From Pontibacter actiniarum (GTDB lineage Bacteria > Bacteroidota > Bacteroidia > Cytophagales > Hymenobacteraceae): a DNA stretch of 64,000 nucleotides. Position numbers and translations under genes: made by a program. Shown piece by piece: positions 53,004 to 62,804 of the stretch (position 1 is its first letter; every line of letters begins with the position of its first letter). Location of the stretch: the NCBI RefSeq assembly GCF_003585765.1, contig NZ_CP021235.1, forward strand, positions 992,001 to 1,056,000, in the 5' to 3' direction. The notes beneath the pieces were generated by a model, which saw only the letters and a list, made by a program, of their open reading frames with translations, searched no databases and was not told the origin of the DNA.

Positions 53004-53900
53004 CTAGAAGTACAGCGGGTGCAGCTTTACCCCGTCTCTTTTGTTGTACTCCAGCGTTGGGGCGGGCACTTTGATGATACTGAGCACGTAAAGGGCGGTG
53101 TTCCATACTTTGCTGCGGCCTTTAAAGTGCATCAGGTTCAGGTCTGGGCTGAGGTAGAACTGGCGGTATGCCCGTAAGCCTGCGGCAGCATTTGCCTCGG
53201 GGTCATTGTACAACATTTCCTGTGCCCCGTAGCCTGCGGCTATGTTCAGCCACTTGGGGTACCTTGAATCCTCTTTCAGAAAGGCAGCTACATTTACCGA
53301 AAGCCAGTAGGTTTGGCCGTTGTAGTCTTTCAGGGCCTGCTCCCCAAGGTTGCTCCCCAGTACGTTCGGGCGCATGCCTGCATACCTCGTAGTGTGGAAG
53401 GAGTACTTGGGCATAATGCGGATTTCCTGCCACGCCAGCTCCTGGGCCACCACGGCTGCAGAACCAACGGTGTTGGCTACCATGTCACCTACAGAGGCTC
53501 CGTAATCGGCTTGGAAACCATCAAAGATCTCGATTGGTGTTTGCAGCGCTACGCCTAACATGCCTCCGTAAAGGATCGCTTTTTTCTCCGGCACCCCTGC
53601 CCAGCGCAGCATGTCTATACCTGCCCGGCTTTCGTGGAAGGCACTCCAGAAATGCCCTGCCTTGTCCATCTGCCGCCACTCATTGTTGTCGTTAAAGAAG
53701 TGGAAATCCGTGCGCTGCTCATTAGAGTACCAGGCGTGGTTGAGTGATACGAGCATAGCTGTATAGCCAATGGCAAAAGTAGACCCTAGCACAACCAGCC
53801 GCTTTTTGTTAACGGATGTGGTATCTAAGGGAGCTTGTGCCATACTTAGCCGAGGCAGGCTAAAGAGCAGGAGGAAAGCAAGTATAAATCGTGCACGCAT
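53004..53900 (-). CDS. DUF2279 (YfiM-like) envelope protein
   Basis: A 298-residue exported or membrane protein. The ATG at 53900 gives the signal MRARFILAFLLLFSLPRLSM with cleavage near AQA; upstream in-frame codons precede the promoter box. The core reads AWYSNEQRTDFHFFNDNNEW near residue 54, MDKAGHFWSAFHESRAG near 75, a helix with VGDMVANTVGSAAVVAQELAW near 135, and PKWLNIAAGYGAQEMLY near 215. This matches the DUF2279 family, common in Bacteroidota and related to VanZ/YfiM-like lipoproteins. No activity is known. A -7 box lies only four bases from the start codon, suggesting a leaderless mRNA. Confidence 0.83.
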   Translation of the reverse strand: MRARFILAFLLLFSLPRLSMAQAPLDTTSVNKKRLVVLGSTFAIGYTAMLVSLNHAWYSNEQRTDFHFFNDNNEWRQMDKAGHFWSAFHESRAGIDMLRWAGVPEKKAILYGGMLGVALQTPIEIFDGFQADYGASVGDMVANTVGSAAVVAQELAWQEIRIMPKYSFHTTRYAGMRPNVLGSNLGEQALKDYNGQTYWLSVNVAAFLKEDSRYPKWLNIAAGYGAQEMLYNDPEANAAAGLRAYRQFYLSPDLNLMHFKGRSKVWNTALYVLSIIKVPAPTLEYNKRDGVKLHPLYF

Positions 53901-53904
53901 GGCA

Positions 53905-53912
53905 CAAAGATA
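53905..53912 (-). promoter_or_regulatory. TAnnTTTG -7 box four bases before the DUF2279 start
   Basis: TATCTTTG on the minus strand is followed by TGCC and then the ATG at 53900. Transcription would start at or just inside the start codon. Confidence 0.5.
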
Positions 53913-53955
53913 GGAAAGCTTAACTTTGGAAACGGTAGTTTTCGTCCTCATCCCG

Positions 53956-54227
53956 TGGCGCAAGCCTTCAGCCTTGTGTTTTACAATTATGTCTGGTTTG
54001 CAACTCGACTGGCCTGCAAAGCCACACTTTCAGTTGATACCTGAAATAGTTTACCTGGCCCTGTTACTGCCTCTGTTGATTGTAGTTTATACTTCCCTGC
54101 TGGCGCGAGTTTTCAACTCGTGTCTTACTATGATGTTGAGTCTGTGACTCAACTGGCTCGCAAAGCCAAACCTGCTACAGCGTTGGCTATACTTGCACCT
54201 TTCTGGCGCAAGCGTCCGCTTGTGCCA
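53956..54227. repeat. Cluster of REP-like palindromes and direct repeats
   Basis: Three palindromic units, TGGCGC(A/G)AG...CT(T/C)GTG, lie at 53956-53978, 54101-54122 and 54204-54227. Between them two 23-base direct repeats (54002-54024 and 54146-54168) share ACTGGC..GCAAAGCCA. The unit at 54204 has the same core as 51067-51089. The remaining spacer up to 54477 shows no gene; short open frames across it are judged to be chance. Confidence 0.78.
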
Positions 54228-54477
54228 GTAGCTGCCTCTGCTTTTGCATCTTCAACCAAGCTATCCTTTCCAGCTCCTGCTTATCCTCCAGTTCCCACTT
54301 CTTCATCGTTTCACCCCAGGCTTTGGAGCGCTCACGGCCGCGAGGCCTTGCCCTCGGGCATCGCGCTGCTGAAGGCCTAACTAGCGTCTATATGGATTTT
54401 GAACCACTGATCTTGAGTGGTGGCAAGTGAGATGTATACTTAGGTTTCTGCTTTGGTCATGCTGGGAGAGGCCTGTT

Positions 54478-54511
54478 AAAACAAAAGCGGCGAAGCTTGT
54501 AGCTCCGCCGC
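54478..54511 (-). terminator. Terminator of pdhB
   Basis: On the minus strand the hairpin GCGGCGGAGC ... GCTTCGCCGC is followed by TTTTGTTTT, about 30 bases after the stop codon. Confidence 0.85.
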
Positions 54512-54542
54512 CTGTATTATCAAAAGCAAGTATAAAGTATAC

Positions 54543-55526
<984 letters not shown>

Positions 55527-55613
55527 ATATGATGTTTAATTCTCGGTTCAGAAGGTAAAATTAAGAGAACTCTGACAATTTACAATGTGCCGGTGTGTTT
55601 TCTGCATCTACTG

Positions 55614-57398
55614 TTAACGAATCAGCGCGTCTTTGTAGGCTGGCTTATCGCGGTAGGCTTCAAACTCAACATCATCTATGGCCTTCTGCATGAGGGTTTT
55701 GTCTGCGTTTACGGCGCGGCGCAGGTTCTGCTCCAGCATCTGCTCGTTTTGCGTGCGTGCGCCGATAAGTGCGAGGCTGTAGTAGGCCAGCCCATCGTCC
55801 GGCTGCTGCTCCAGTGCCTTTTGGTAAAAACCCTCGGCCCCTTCATAGTTTTCTTTCAGGAGGTAGCTCAGGCCCAGGTTCATGTTGGTCTGATAGCTGT
55901 CGCCGGCATACTTAAGGCTTTCGATGGCGTCATCGTACTGGCCGATCTCTATTTCCAGGGCTGCTTTATCGGCAAAAATGCGCTGGAGCAGCTCTTCCTC
56001 GCCGCCCAGCTTAATGGCGTAGTCGTAGTACTGCAGGGCCTCCAGGAACTCTTCGCGCTGATGGTAGGCACTGGCCAGGCTATAGTATACTTTGGCGGTG
56101 GGGTTGCGGAAGCCGGCGTAGGTCAGGTTCTGGATAGCCTTTTCCAGTAGCGCCTTTTTAGCCTCTTTGCGGTATTCCTTTCGGGCCATCTCGTTGTAAA
56201 CCACGCCCAGGTTATAGTAGGCGGGCCACTTATCGGTTGTCTTTACGGCTGCCTCGTACAGTTTGCGCTTCTCGGCAAGCAGCGGCGTTAAGGTGGCGGC
56301 ATGCTGCAGCTCCTCTTCCGTAAGCACGTCTGCGGTTACCTCTTCATCGGCAATTTTCTGGGCCAGCAAGTACAGTTGGTAGTCAGGTTTGCGGCTGCGG
56401 TTGTAGTTGATTTCTACCTCGGCGGCGCGAAGGCTCGGGTAAATATACTGCTGCAGGTAGCCATTGGCCGCTGTCTGCTGCAGGGCCTGCAGTTTCTGCT
56501 GTTGGCTTCTGTCGCTCTCAAGTATAGCCTGCACTTCCTGCTTCTGCTCCTTCGGCAGGGCGGATGCCTCCACTTTTTCTGCTAAAGCAGCCAGCGGGCT
56601 CTCTTTCACCTCCGTGGTGATCTCTACCTTTTTGCCGCTGTAGTCCAGGGCCTTTACCTTTTGGCGGTAATACTGCTCCAGCTCCTGGGCACGCTTTGCA
56701 GCCAGCTTGCTGCCTTTCTCCTCCGGCGACTGCATGGCTGTGATCTTGATCTTCTGCTCCGGCACGTTATCCAGGGCGTACTGCTCCAGTGCCTGCAGGT
56801 TGGAGCCCAGGTAGTTGCGCAGGGTGGCGCCGTTCTCCTCGAAGTAGAACATCAGCTTGCCTGGCCCATCGGCGGTTTCGCTGTACTTGTCATTGGTAAA
56901 CGTAAACTCGTTGCTGCGCACGAGCAGCAGGGGCGTGGTGTTGATGCCGGTGGCCACCTGCTTTGGGTCGGTATAGGCCACATCGTCGTCTTCCTTATCG
57001 ATGGCGCGGCCCTGCACCATCAGGCGCCCTTTGGCTTTGGCCGGGTCATAGGGGAAGGAAAGCTGTTTGGTGATGGTCGGTTTTTTGTCCTCGTAGAGAA
57101 ACTCGCCGAAAGAAAAGTTATACGTTCCGATATTCTCGCGCTGCTGCTGAGGGCCATACTCGTAGTACACATCCAGTTTGTACACTTCATCTTCCCGGAT
57201 AAGTTTCTCCGGTACCTGCGCCTTCAGTTCGAAGTTCACGTTTTGGCCGCTGGCAGCCAGCGGGTTGGGCTCTACAGTGATTTGCTGGCCCTTTTCGGCT
57301 GTTTTTACCATGCGTTGCAGGGTGCAGCCGGTGCCGCCAACGCTAAGAGAAAGTGTAAGGAAGAGGATTAAATTTTTGTTTTTTTTGTACTGTTGCAT
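55614..57398 (-). CDS. Large TPR-repeat lipoprotein
   Basis: A 594-residue lipoprotein. The signal MQQYKKNKNLILFLTLSLSV ends at GTGC near residue 25. Residues ~45-150 form a beta-rich domain (VEPNPLAASGQNVNFELKAQ), followed by a helical segment with KIKITAMQSPEEKGSKLAAKRAQELEQYY near 220, reminiscent of OmpA-type domains without the full peptidoglycan-binding motif. The C-terminal half holds about five TPRs, for example WPAYYNLGVVYNEMARK near 395, KVYYSLASAYHQREEFLEALQYYDYAI near 435 and QTNMNLGLSYLLKENYEGAEGFYQKAL near 510. It is probably an outer-membrane scaffold. Function unknown; TPR lipoproteins in this phylum often serve secretion or envelope assembly. Confidence 0.85.
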   Translation of the reverse strand: MQQYKKNKNLILFLTLSLSVGGTGCTLQRMVKTAEKGQQITVEPNPLAASGQNVNFELKAQVPEKLIREDEVYKLDVYYEYGPQQQRENIGTYNFSFGEFLYEDKKPTITKQLSFPYDPAKAKGRLMVQGRAIDKEDDDVAYTDPKQVATGINTTPLLLVRSNEFTFTNDKYSETADGPGKLMFYFEENGATLRNYLGSNLQALEQYALDNVPEQKIKITAMQSPEEKGSKLAAKRAQELEQYYRQKVKALDYSGKKVEITTEVKESPLAALAEKVEASALPKEQKQEVQAILESDRSQQQKLQALQQTAANGYLQQYIYPSLRAAEVEINYNRSRKPDYQLYLLAQKIADEEVTADVLTEEELQHAATLTPLLAEKRKLYEAAVKTTDKWPAYYNLGVVYNEMARKEYRKEAKKALLEKAIQNLTYAGFRNPTAKVYYSLASAYHQREEFLEALQYYDYAIKLGGEEELLQRIFADKAALEIEIGQYDDAIESLKYAGDSYQTNMNLGLSYLLKENYEGAEGFYQKALEQQPDDGLAYYSLALIGARTQNEQMLEQNLRRAVNADKTLMQKAIDDVEFEAYRDKPAYKDALIR

Positions 57399-57543
57399 AT
57401 CCTGTTTTTTGCTTTCGCCGTAAATTTGTATACACCATAAACCTTGTTCAATCGTTTTGGGTTATACTAGCTCACTGATTTGGCGTCTTTCTATTTTGAT
57501 GTCTCGTGAACAACGTATAATTTAGATTTTAAACCTGATTAAA

Positions 57544-57762
57544 ATGAAACGGCTTCAGTACTATATCGAATCACAGGCATTCGGCGTGTGCACGATGCTG
57601 GGGGAGAAGCTAGGCTTTGCTTCCAGTAGCATCCGCCTCACGTTTATTTACGTTTCATTCCTGACGATGGGCTCTCCCGTGCTCCTCTACCTGATGCTGG
57701 CCTTCTGGATGAATGTACGCAAACATTTGCGCCGCGAGCGAAACACCGTCTGGGACCTATAG
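57544..57762 (+). CDS. PspC domain protein
   Basis: A 72-residue single-helix membrane protein of the PspC type. KRLQYYIESQAFGVCTMLGEKLGFASSSIR gives the conserved cytoplasmic start, and FIYVSFLTMGSPVLLYLMLAFWM the membrane segment, followed by a basic end. In enterobacteria PspC senses membrane stress; standalone PspC proteins in Bacteroidota are of unclear role. It overlaps the 3' end of the convergent glycosyltransferase gene by six bases, so no terminator hairpin fits between them. It stands alone on the plus strand. Confidence 0.85.
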   Translation: MKRLQYYIESQAFGVCTMLGEKLGFASSSIRLTFIYVSFLTMGSPVLLYLMLAFWMNVRKHLRRERNTVWDL

Positions 57763-58764
57763 GTCCTTCACCGTCCGCTTCTGCTGTATAAAGTACTTCC
57801 AAACTATACTGCCTTTGTAAACGCCGCTGATGTGGGGGAAATTGCCCTTCGGCTGCTGTTCCTTTCTGCGCCTGCGCCAGTAACTCCTGTTGCGGATAAG
57901 GTCGGCGTGGGCCTTTAACACGGCCTGTGCGTCTTTCTTCTGCCCGGCCAGCACCATTCTGAAGGCTGCTACCCAGTCCAGTAACACGCGCAGCATCATG
58001 CTGGAGAGCAACTCTTTTGAGGGCGTGTTTTTGTAGAGCAGCGCCAGCCCGTTGCGGAAGTTGAGGTACGTTTTGCGCGGGTTTGATTTGTGCAGCGTGC
58101 CGCCTCCCACGTGGTATACCTGGCTGTGGCCGTTGTACATTACCTTATACCCGACGTTCTTGGCGCGCCAGCAAAAGTCTATCTCCTCCATATGGGCGAA
58201 AAAAGCCGGCTCCAGCCCCCCGAGTTGCCGGTATACGTCTGCCCGCACAAACATGCAGGCACCTGTTGCCCAGAATACCTCCTGTACATCGTTATACTGC
58301 CCCTTGTCCTCCTCCAGCGTCTCGAAGAGGCGGCCACGGCAGAAAGGGTAGGCCAGGGCATCGAGCATGCCGCCACCGGCGCCGGCGTATTCAAAAAAGC
58401 CGGGGTGCTGCTGAGCCAGGATCTTTGGCTGGCAAACGGCTATCTCCGGGTCCTGCTCCATCAGCTGCAGTACCGGCTCCGTCCAGCCCGGGGGAACATC
58501 CACATCAGAATTGAGCAGCACGTAATACTTTGCCTCCACCTGCTGCAGGGCCTTGTTGTAGCCTTCGCAGAAGCCGTAGTTCTCGGGCAGCAGGATGAGG
58601 CGCACCTGCGGGAAGTGTTCCTGTAAAAAAGCAATAGAGCCATCGGTAGAGGCGTTGTCGGCAACTATAATTTCGCAGTTGCCGCTGTTAGCCACTACCG
58701 ATGGCAGGAATTGGTGTAAATAGCGCAGGCCGTTCCAGTTCAGGATCACGACCGCCGCATGCAT
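57757..58764 (-). CDS. Family 2 glycosyltransferase
   Basis: A 335-residue GT-A type transferase. The ATG at 58764 (MHAAVVILNWNGLRYLHQFL) is preferred to a TTG five codons upstream that overlaps the YbaB gene. Motifs: AVVILNWNG (nucleotide-binding strand), IIVADNASTDGSIAFL near residue 36, NYGFCEGYNKAL near 67 and the metal-binding region YYVLLNSDVDVPPGW near 84 (DVD). ATGACMFVRADVYRQLGGLEPAFFAH near 175, with MEEIDFCWRAKNVGY after it, is the acceptor side. This form resembles rhamnosyltransferases (WbbL-like) of surface polysaccharides. It starts four bases after the stop of the YbaB gene, suggesting co-transcription. Confidence 0.9.
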   Translation of the reverse strand: MHAAVVILNWNGLRYLHQFLPSVVANSGNCEIIVADNASTDGSIAFLQEHFPQVRLILLPENYGFCEGYNKALQQVEAKYYVLLNSDVDVPPGWTEPVLQLMEQDPEIAVCQPKILAQQHPGFFEYAGAGGGMLDALAYPFCRGRLFETLEEDKGQYNDVQEVFWATGACMFVRADVYRQLGGLEPAFFAHMEEIDFCWRAKNVGYKVMYNGHSQVYHVGGGTLHKSNPRKTYLNFRNGLALLYKNTPSKELLSSMMLRVLLDWVAAFRMVLAGQKKDAQAVLKAHADLIRNRSYWRRRRKEQQPKGNFPHISGVYKGSIVWKYFIQQKRTVKDL

Positions 58765-58768
58765 CGGG

Positions 58769-59104
58769 TTATAGGCCAAAGCTGCCGAGGTCTAAGCCAG
58801 GGATGTTGGGGATAAGGCCTTCGGTGTGCTTGCGCATCTCTTCCTGCGCGCGCTCACCGGCAGTCAGCATGGCGTTGTTCACGGCTGCTACCACTAAATC
58901 ATTTACCATCTCACGGTCGCTCACGTTCATGATCGACTCATCAATCTCGATTTTGAGGAGTTGGCGCTGTCCGTTTACCGTGGCTTTCACCAAACCTGCA
59001 CCAGACTCTGCCGTTACCGTAACATCTTTCAGCTTTTCCTGCGCTTCCTTCATTTTGGCCTGGGCTTCCTTAATCTTGCCCATCATGCCGAACATATCAA
59101 ACAT
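58769..59104 (-). CDS. YbaB/EbfC family nucleoid-associated protein
   Basis: A 111-residue homodimeric DNA-binding protein of the YbaB/EbfC family. The start MFDMFGMMGKIKEAQAKMKE holds the amphipathic helix, followed by KDVTVTAESGAGLVKATVNG near residue 28 and LLKIEIDESIMN near 49. NDLVVAAVNNAMLTAGERAQEEM near 70 forms the last helix. Family members bind DNA with little sequence preference and are often next to dnaX/recR, which is not the case here. A TATATTTG box at 59163-59170 precedes it, and it leads a short operon with the glycosyltransferase. Confidence 0.92.
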   Translation of the reverse strand: MFDMFGMMGKIKEAQAKMKEAQEKLKDVTVTAESGAGLVKATVNGQRQLLKIEIDESIMNVSDREMVNDLVVAAVNNAMLTAGERAQEEMRKHTEGLIPNIPGLDLGSFGL

Positions 59105-59162
59105 AGTTTTTTATTTTAGAGTAAGAGGTGGCACCGCCATTTGTGGCTCCTGTGCTTCTATG

Positions 59163-59170
59163 CAAATATA
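59163..59170 (-). promoter_or_regulatory. TAnnTTTG -7 box for the YbaB gene
   Basis: TATATTTG on the minus strand, about 59 bases before the ATG at 59104. Confidence 0.55.
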
Positions 59171-59233
59171 CGGCATTAAAGATACGAAGCCTAAAGTACA
59201 GCCAGATCATAGGTGCCCGGCTGGCAGAATAGC

Positions 59234-61171
59234 CTACCGCAGCAGCGTTACGGTGCCCCTTCGCTGTTTGGTGGTGCCGAAGCTGGTTTGCACGGTAATT
59301 TCGTATGCGTAAGCCCCGGTCAGGACTTTTTGCCCGTTTTCGGTTCCGTCCCAGGCGGGGTCGGCCTCCGTGCCCTCGTAAATAACGTTACCGAGCCGGT
59401 TGTAGATGCGGAGCAGATAGCTGCTGAAAAACTTTCCCTTCACTTCGAAGGTATCGTTCAGCCCGTCGCCATTGGGCGTAAAGGCACTCGGAATGTACAG
59501 CAGCGCATCCTGTTCAATCTCCTCCAGGTTAGAGTATGAAACCTCTGTGCCCGCGGGCGATGTAGCCCTGACCCGATACCGGAGAACCTGTAGTTCATCG
59601 CTGAGGGTTCTGTCTGTAAAGCTGGTGCCTGTCGCGGGGTAGCTGAGAGCAACGGTGCCATCAGCGTTCAGCAACTCCACGGTGTACTGTTGTACGCCCC
59701 CGGGAAAGCCGGTATAGGGCGTCCAGCCAAGCTGTACGCTGCCGTCAGTCTGCTGCTCCGCCTGTAAAATGACAGGGCAGGAGACATTGCTCACGGCGGA
59801 GGTGTTGCCGCAGCTGTTGGTGAAGGTTGCACGGTAGCAGACGGGCTGGGGACTGGCAGCAGCATCGGTATATGTTACCTGCGGCACCCTTGCCAGCTGC
59901 TTATAGGGAGCGCCGTTTATACTTCGCTCCAGGGTTACCAGCCCTCCGGATTCGTTTGTTTGCAGCGTAAGCTCCACCTGGTTGCTGAGGTTAAAGCTGC
60001 TGAGCAGGTAGGGCTGGTCCGGCACTGCCGTAGAGGTAACTTCAGTTTGCACGGTGGCTGACACCGAGGAGTATGAATCGCCTTCCGGGTCTGTGCCTGT
60101 GCCCACAATGTAGTAGCTGTATGTTTGGCCACAGGTAACCTCGTTATCAACATAAGAAAGCGTGCTGGCAGGTAAGGTTTCTAGTAAAGTACCGTTGCGG
60201 TATACCTCATACTGTGCAAACTCCGGCAGGTTCTCCCATCGCAGTGTTACCTGCTCTTCGTTTGTGGTGAGGCCCAGCGAAATGGCACTCACAATATTTG
60301 AGTTGATGAAAACCACTCCGCAGGCATCCAAAGGGCGCACAAGGTACCAGGTGCCTTCGCTCGTGTTAACATCATTAACTGTGTGGGTTAGCGTGCTGCT
60401 GTTAAAGCCCTCAATCAGGCTGATTTCTTTAAACGGGTCCCTGAAATCATCGGTGTACTGCTCCACAATATAAGAGTAGCCGGGAACAAGCCCGGACACC
60501 TCCAGCTGAATGCTGCCATTAGCGCCCTGCTCCAGTACGGTTAGCTTCTCGAGCTGGGTGGGATTGTCCTGATCTAGCAGGGGGAGTGCGCTTACACGTT
60601 GGGTACTGGTGTTGCCGCAGCTGCCGGCGGTGTTGTAGCTGCCGCTGAGGGTAACGCTGTAAGTACCGGGAGAGGTGTAGGTATGGCGCACGGTGCCACC
60701 CGCCGCAACCGCCGCTGTGGCCCCGTCTCCGAAATCAAAGGTATAGGTATCATAGTTTGTGTCGGTCACGGTAAAGGACACGGCGCCGCTGGCACAGCTC
60801 TGGAAGGTAAAGCTTGGCTCCGGCACGCCCCTTACCTCGTATGTTTTTTCGAAAACTTTTGTGCCGCCGGCCCCTGCGATGTTGATGACCTGGGTGATGC
60901 TATAAGTACCGGGTTGTGCCAGGGTGACGGACTCTTCGCCCTCCAGCAGGTCATCCTGGCTATAATTTTGGGGATCAAACGCGCCAGGGCCGGGGGAGTA
61001 GAAGATGACGGCGCTCGGGTCCTGGTTGGTATTGCAGTCGCGGAAGAAAACGGGTTTCCCGGCACAGATTACCTCCACCGGCTGCCCATCCTGTATGGCC
61101 TGAAAGCATTCGCCCTGTGCCCAGCCGGGAAGAGTGATAAGTAAAAGAAATATGGTTAGCAGGTATTTCAA
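59234..61171 (-). CDS. Secreted PKD/Fn3-type protein with type B T9SS sorting domain
   Basis: A 645-residue cell-surface or secreted protein. Signal peptide MKYLLTIFLLLITLPGWAQG; the start codon is TTG at 61171, as no ATG occurs in this frame before an upstream stop. A PKD domain is seen at FTVTDTNYDTYTFDFGDGA near residue 150. Fibronectin-like strands follow (YEVYRNGTLLETLPASTLSY near 330, AEQQTDGSVQLGWTPY near 490). The end is the gliding-motility-associated (CHU_C) sorting domain: LYIPSAFTPNGDGLNDTFEV, LRIYNRLGNVIYEG, then GAYAYEITVQTSFG. Type IX secretion is therefore predicted. It probably serves adhesion; no enzyme motif is visible. It is monocistronic. Confidence 0.9.
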   Translation of the reverse strand: MKYLLTIFLLLITLPGWAQGECFQAIQDGQPVEVICAGKPVFFRDCNTNQDPSAVIFYSPGPGAFDPQNYSQDDLLEGEESVTLAQPGTYSITQVINIAGAGGTKVFEKTYEVRGVPEPSFTFQSCASGAVSFTVTDTNYDTYTFDFGDGATAAVAAGGTVRHTYTSPGTYSVTLSGSYNTAGSCGNTSTQRVSALPLLDQDNPTQLEKLTVLEQGANGSIQLEVSGLVPGYSYIVEQYTDDFRDPFKEISLIEGFNSSTLTHTVNDVNTSEGTWYLVRPLDACGVVFINSNIVSAISLGLTTNEEQVTLRWENLPEFAQYEVYRNGTLLETLPASTLSYVDNEVTCGQTYSYYIVGTGTDPEGDSYSSVSATVQTEVTSTAVPDQPYLLSSFNLSNQVELTLQTNESGGLVTLERSINGAPYKQLARVPQVTYTDAAASPQPVCYRATFTNSCGNTSAVSNVSCPVILQAEQQTDGSVQLGWTPYTGFPGGVQQYTVELLNADGTVALSYPATGTSFTDRTLSDELQVLRYRVRATSPAGTEVSYSNLEEIEQDALLYIPSAFTPNGDGLNDTFEVKGKFFSSYLLRIYNRLGNVIYEGTEADPAWDGTENGQKVLTGAYAYEITVQTSFGTTKQRRGTVTLLR

Positions 61172-61246
61172 CAGTGTTCTTTCTGAAGCCTCTACGAAGT
61201 TATTTAATTAAAGTACAGCAGAAAAGTTTTATTGTGCCTCAAAAAA

Positions 61247-61280
61247 AGTAGCCCCTGCACCGATGGCTGCAGGGGCTTTT
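61247..61280. terminator. Terminator between the T9SS protein gene and hutH
   Basis: Arms AGCCCCTGCA and TGCAGGGGCT enclose an eight-base loop, with an A-run on the left giving a T-run on the minus strand. It ends the hisS-hutH transcript. Confidence 0.88.
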
Positions 61281-61305
61281 ATACTTGAGCTAGAAGTCTG
61301 TAAAA

Positions 61306-62796
61306 CTAAAAGGCACGTTCCCGAAGGAAGGCGATGCTCTGCTGGATGTCATCATGCAGCACCCTGTCAGTGGATACAAACGGTACCACGGTCCGGTAGT
61401 CCGCTATAAGTTGCTCCAGCGGTGTCGAACTTTGCATCGGGCGGCGGAATTCCATCGCCTGTGCGGCGTTCATCAGCTCTATTGCCAATACCCGCTCCGT
61501 GTTGTGCACCACCTGGTACAGCTTGGTGGCCGCATTGGCGCCCATACTTACGTGGTCTTCCTGGTTGTTAGAGGACGGGATAGAGTCTACGGAGGCAGGG
61601 GAGCACAGCTGCTTGCTTTGGCTTACGACAGAGGCGGCGGTGTACTGGCTGATCATATAGCCGGAGTTAAGCCCCGGCTCGGCCACCAGAAATGCAGGCA
61701 AACCGCGAAGACCGGAAATCAACTGGTAGGTTCTGCGCTCTGAGATACTCCCCAGTTCTGCCACGGCAATGGCCATGAAGTCCAGCGCCAGCGCCAGGGG
61801 CTGCCCATGGAAGTTACCGCCTGAGATGATCTCGTCTTCGTCCGGGAAAATGTTGGGGTTGTCGGTCACGGCGTTGATCTCCGTCAGGAAAACCTGCTCC
61901 ACGTACGCCAGGGCATCCTTGGAAGCGCCATGTACCTGCGGCATGCAGCGGAAGGAGTAAGGGTCCTGTACGTGCTCCTTCTCACGGGTGGCCATTGCGC
62001 TCCCGGCCAGAATTTGACGCACGGCTTCGGCCGTCTGCAGCTGGCCCTTGTGTGGGCGCACCTGGTGGATAAGCTGGTTAAACGGCTCCAGTCGGCCATC
62101 AAACGCATCCAGCGACAGTGCACCGACAACATCTGCCTGACGGGAAAGGCGCTTGGCCATCAGCAAAGTATAAACACCGTAGGCGCTCATAAACTGGGTG
62201 CCGTTCAGCAGGGCCAGCCCTTCTTTGGCTTTCAAGGCGATAGGCTCCCAGCTGAACATTTCCAGCACATGCTGGCTTGCCAGCTTGTACCCCTGGTAGT
62301 GTACTTCGCCCATGCCCAGGAGGGGCAGGCTTAGGTGCGCCAGCGGGGCCAAGTCGCCGCTGGCACCCAGAGAACCCAACTGGTACACCACCGGGAAGAT
62401 ATCGCGGTTAAAGAAGTCTATCAGGCGCTTTACCGTTTGCAGCTGCACCCCGCTGTGCCCGTAAGCCAGCGACTGTATCTTGAGCAGCAGCATAAGCTTT
62501 ACCACCTCCTGTGGCACTTCGGCGCCTGTTCCGCAGGCATGCGACATTACCAGGTTACGCTGCAGCTGCTCGAGGTCGGCAGGGGAGATCTTTTTGTCGC
62601 AGAGGGATCCGAAACCGGTGTTGATGCCGTAAATGCTGCGGTCTGTGCCGGTGATTTTCTGCTGCAGGTACTCATGGCACCGTAAAATGCGCTTTTCAGC
62701 ATCCTCCGAAAGCGCCAACGTATAGTTTTGCTTCAGGATGTTTTCAATCGTTTCCAGGCTTAGGAATTCACTGGAAATATAGTGTATCTGGGCCAT
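61306..62796 (-). CDS. hutH: Histidine ammonia-lyase
   Basis: A 496-residue member of the MIO-containing ammonia-lyase family, deaminating histidine to urocanate. The cofactor-forming tripeptide Ala-Ser-Gly is at residues 145-147 within GSLGASGDLAPLAHLS. Other active-site parts are YGINTGFGSL near 56, NGTQFMSAYG near 198, QDPYSFRCMPQVHG near 280, and SNNQEDHVSMG near 408. The length is typical (about 500). Lyases of this family also act on tyrosine or phenylalanine; the residues seen favour histidine but do not prove it. It starts 8 bases after the hisS stop, so the two share a transcript. No other hut genes are in the window. Confidence 0.9.
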   Translation of the reverse strand: MAQIHYISSEFLSLETIENILKQNYTLALSEDAEKRILRCHEYLQQKITGTDRSIYGINTGFGSLCDKKISPADLEQLQRNLVMSHACGTGAEVPQEVVKLMLLLKIQSLAYGHSGVQLQTVKRLIDFFNRDIFPVVYQLGSLGASGDLAPLAHLSLPLLGMGEVHYQGYKLASQHVLEMFSWEPIALKAKEGLALLNGTQFMSAYGVYTLLMAKRLSRQADVVGALSLDAFDGRLEPFNQLIHQVRPHKGQLQTAEAVRQILAGSAMATREKEHVQDPYSFRCMPQVHGASKDALAYVEQVFLTEINAVTDNPNIFPDEDEIISGGNFHGQPLALALDFMAIAVAELGSISERRTYQLISGLRGLPAFLVAEPGLNSGYMISQYTAASVVSQSKQLCSPASVDSIPSSNNQEDHVSMGANAATKLYQVVHNTERVLAIELMNAAQAMEFRRPMQSSTPLEQLIADYRTVVPFVSTDRVLHDDIQQSIAFLRERAF

Positions 62797-62804
62797 GTGG
62801 GTGT

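Noticed and set aside
53964..54400. Short open frames in the spacer upstream of pdhB
   Set aside because: They run through palindromic repeats, lack starts with context, and have no protein-like composition.
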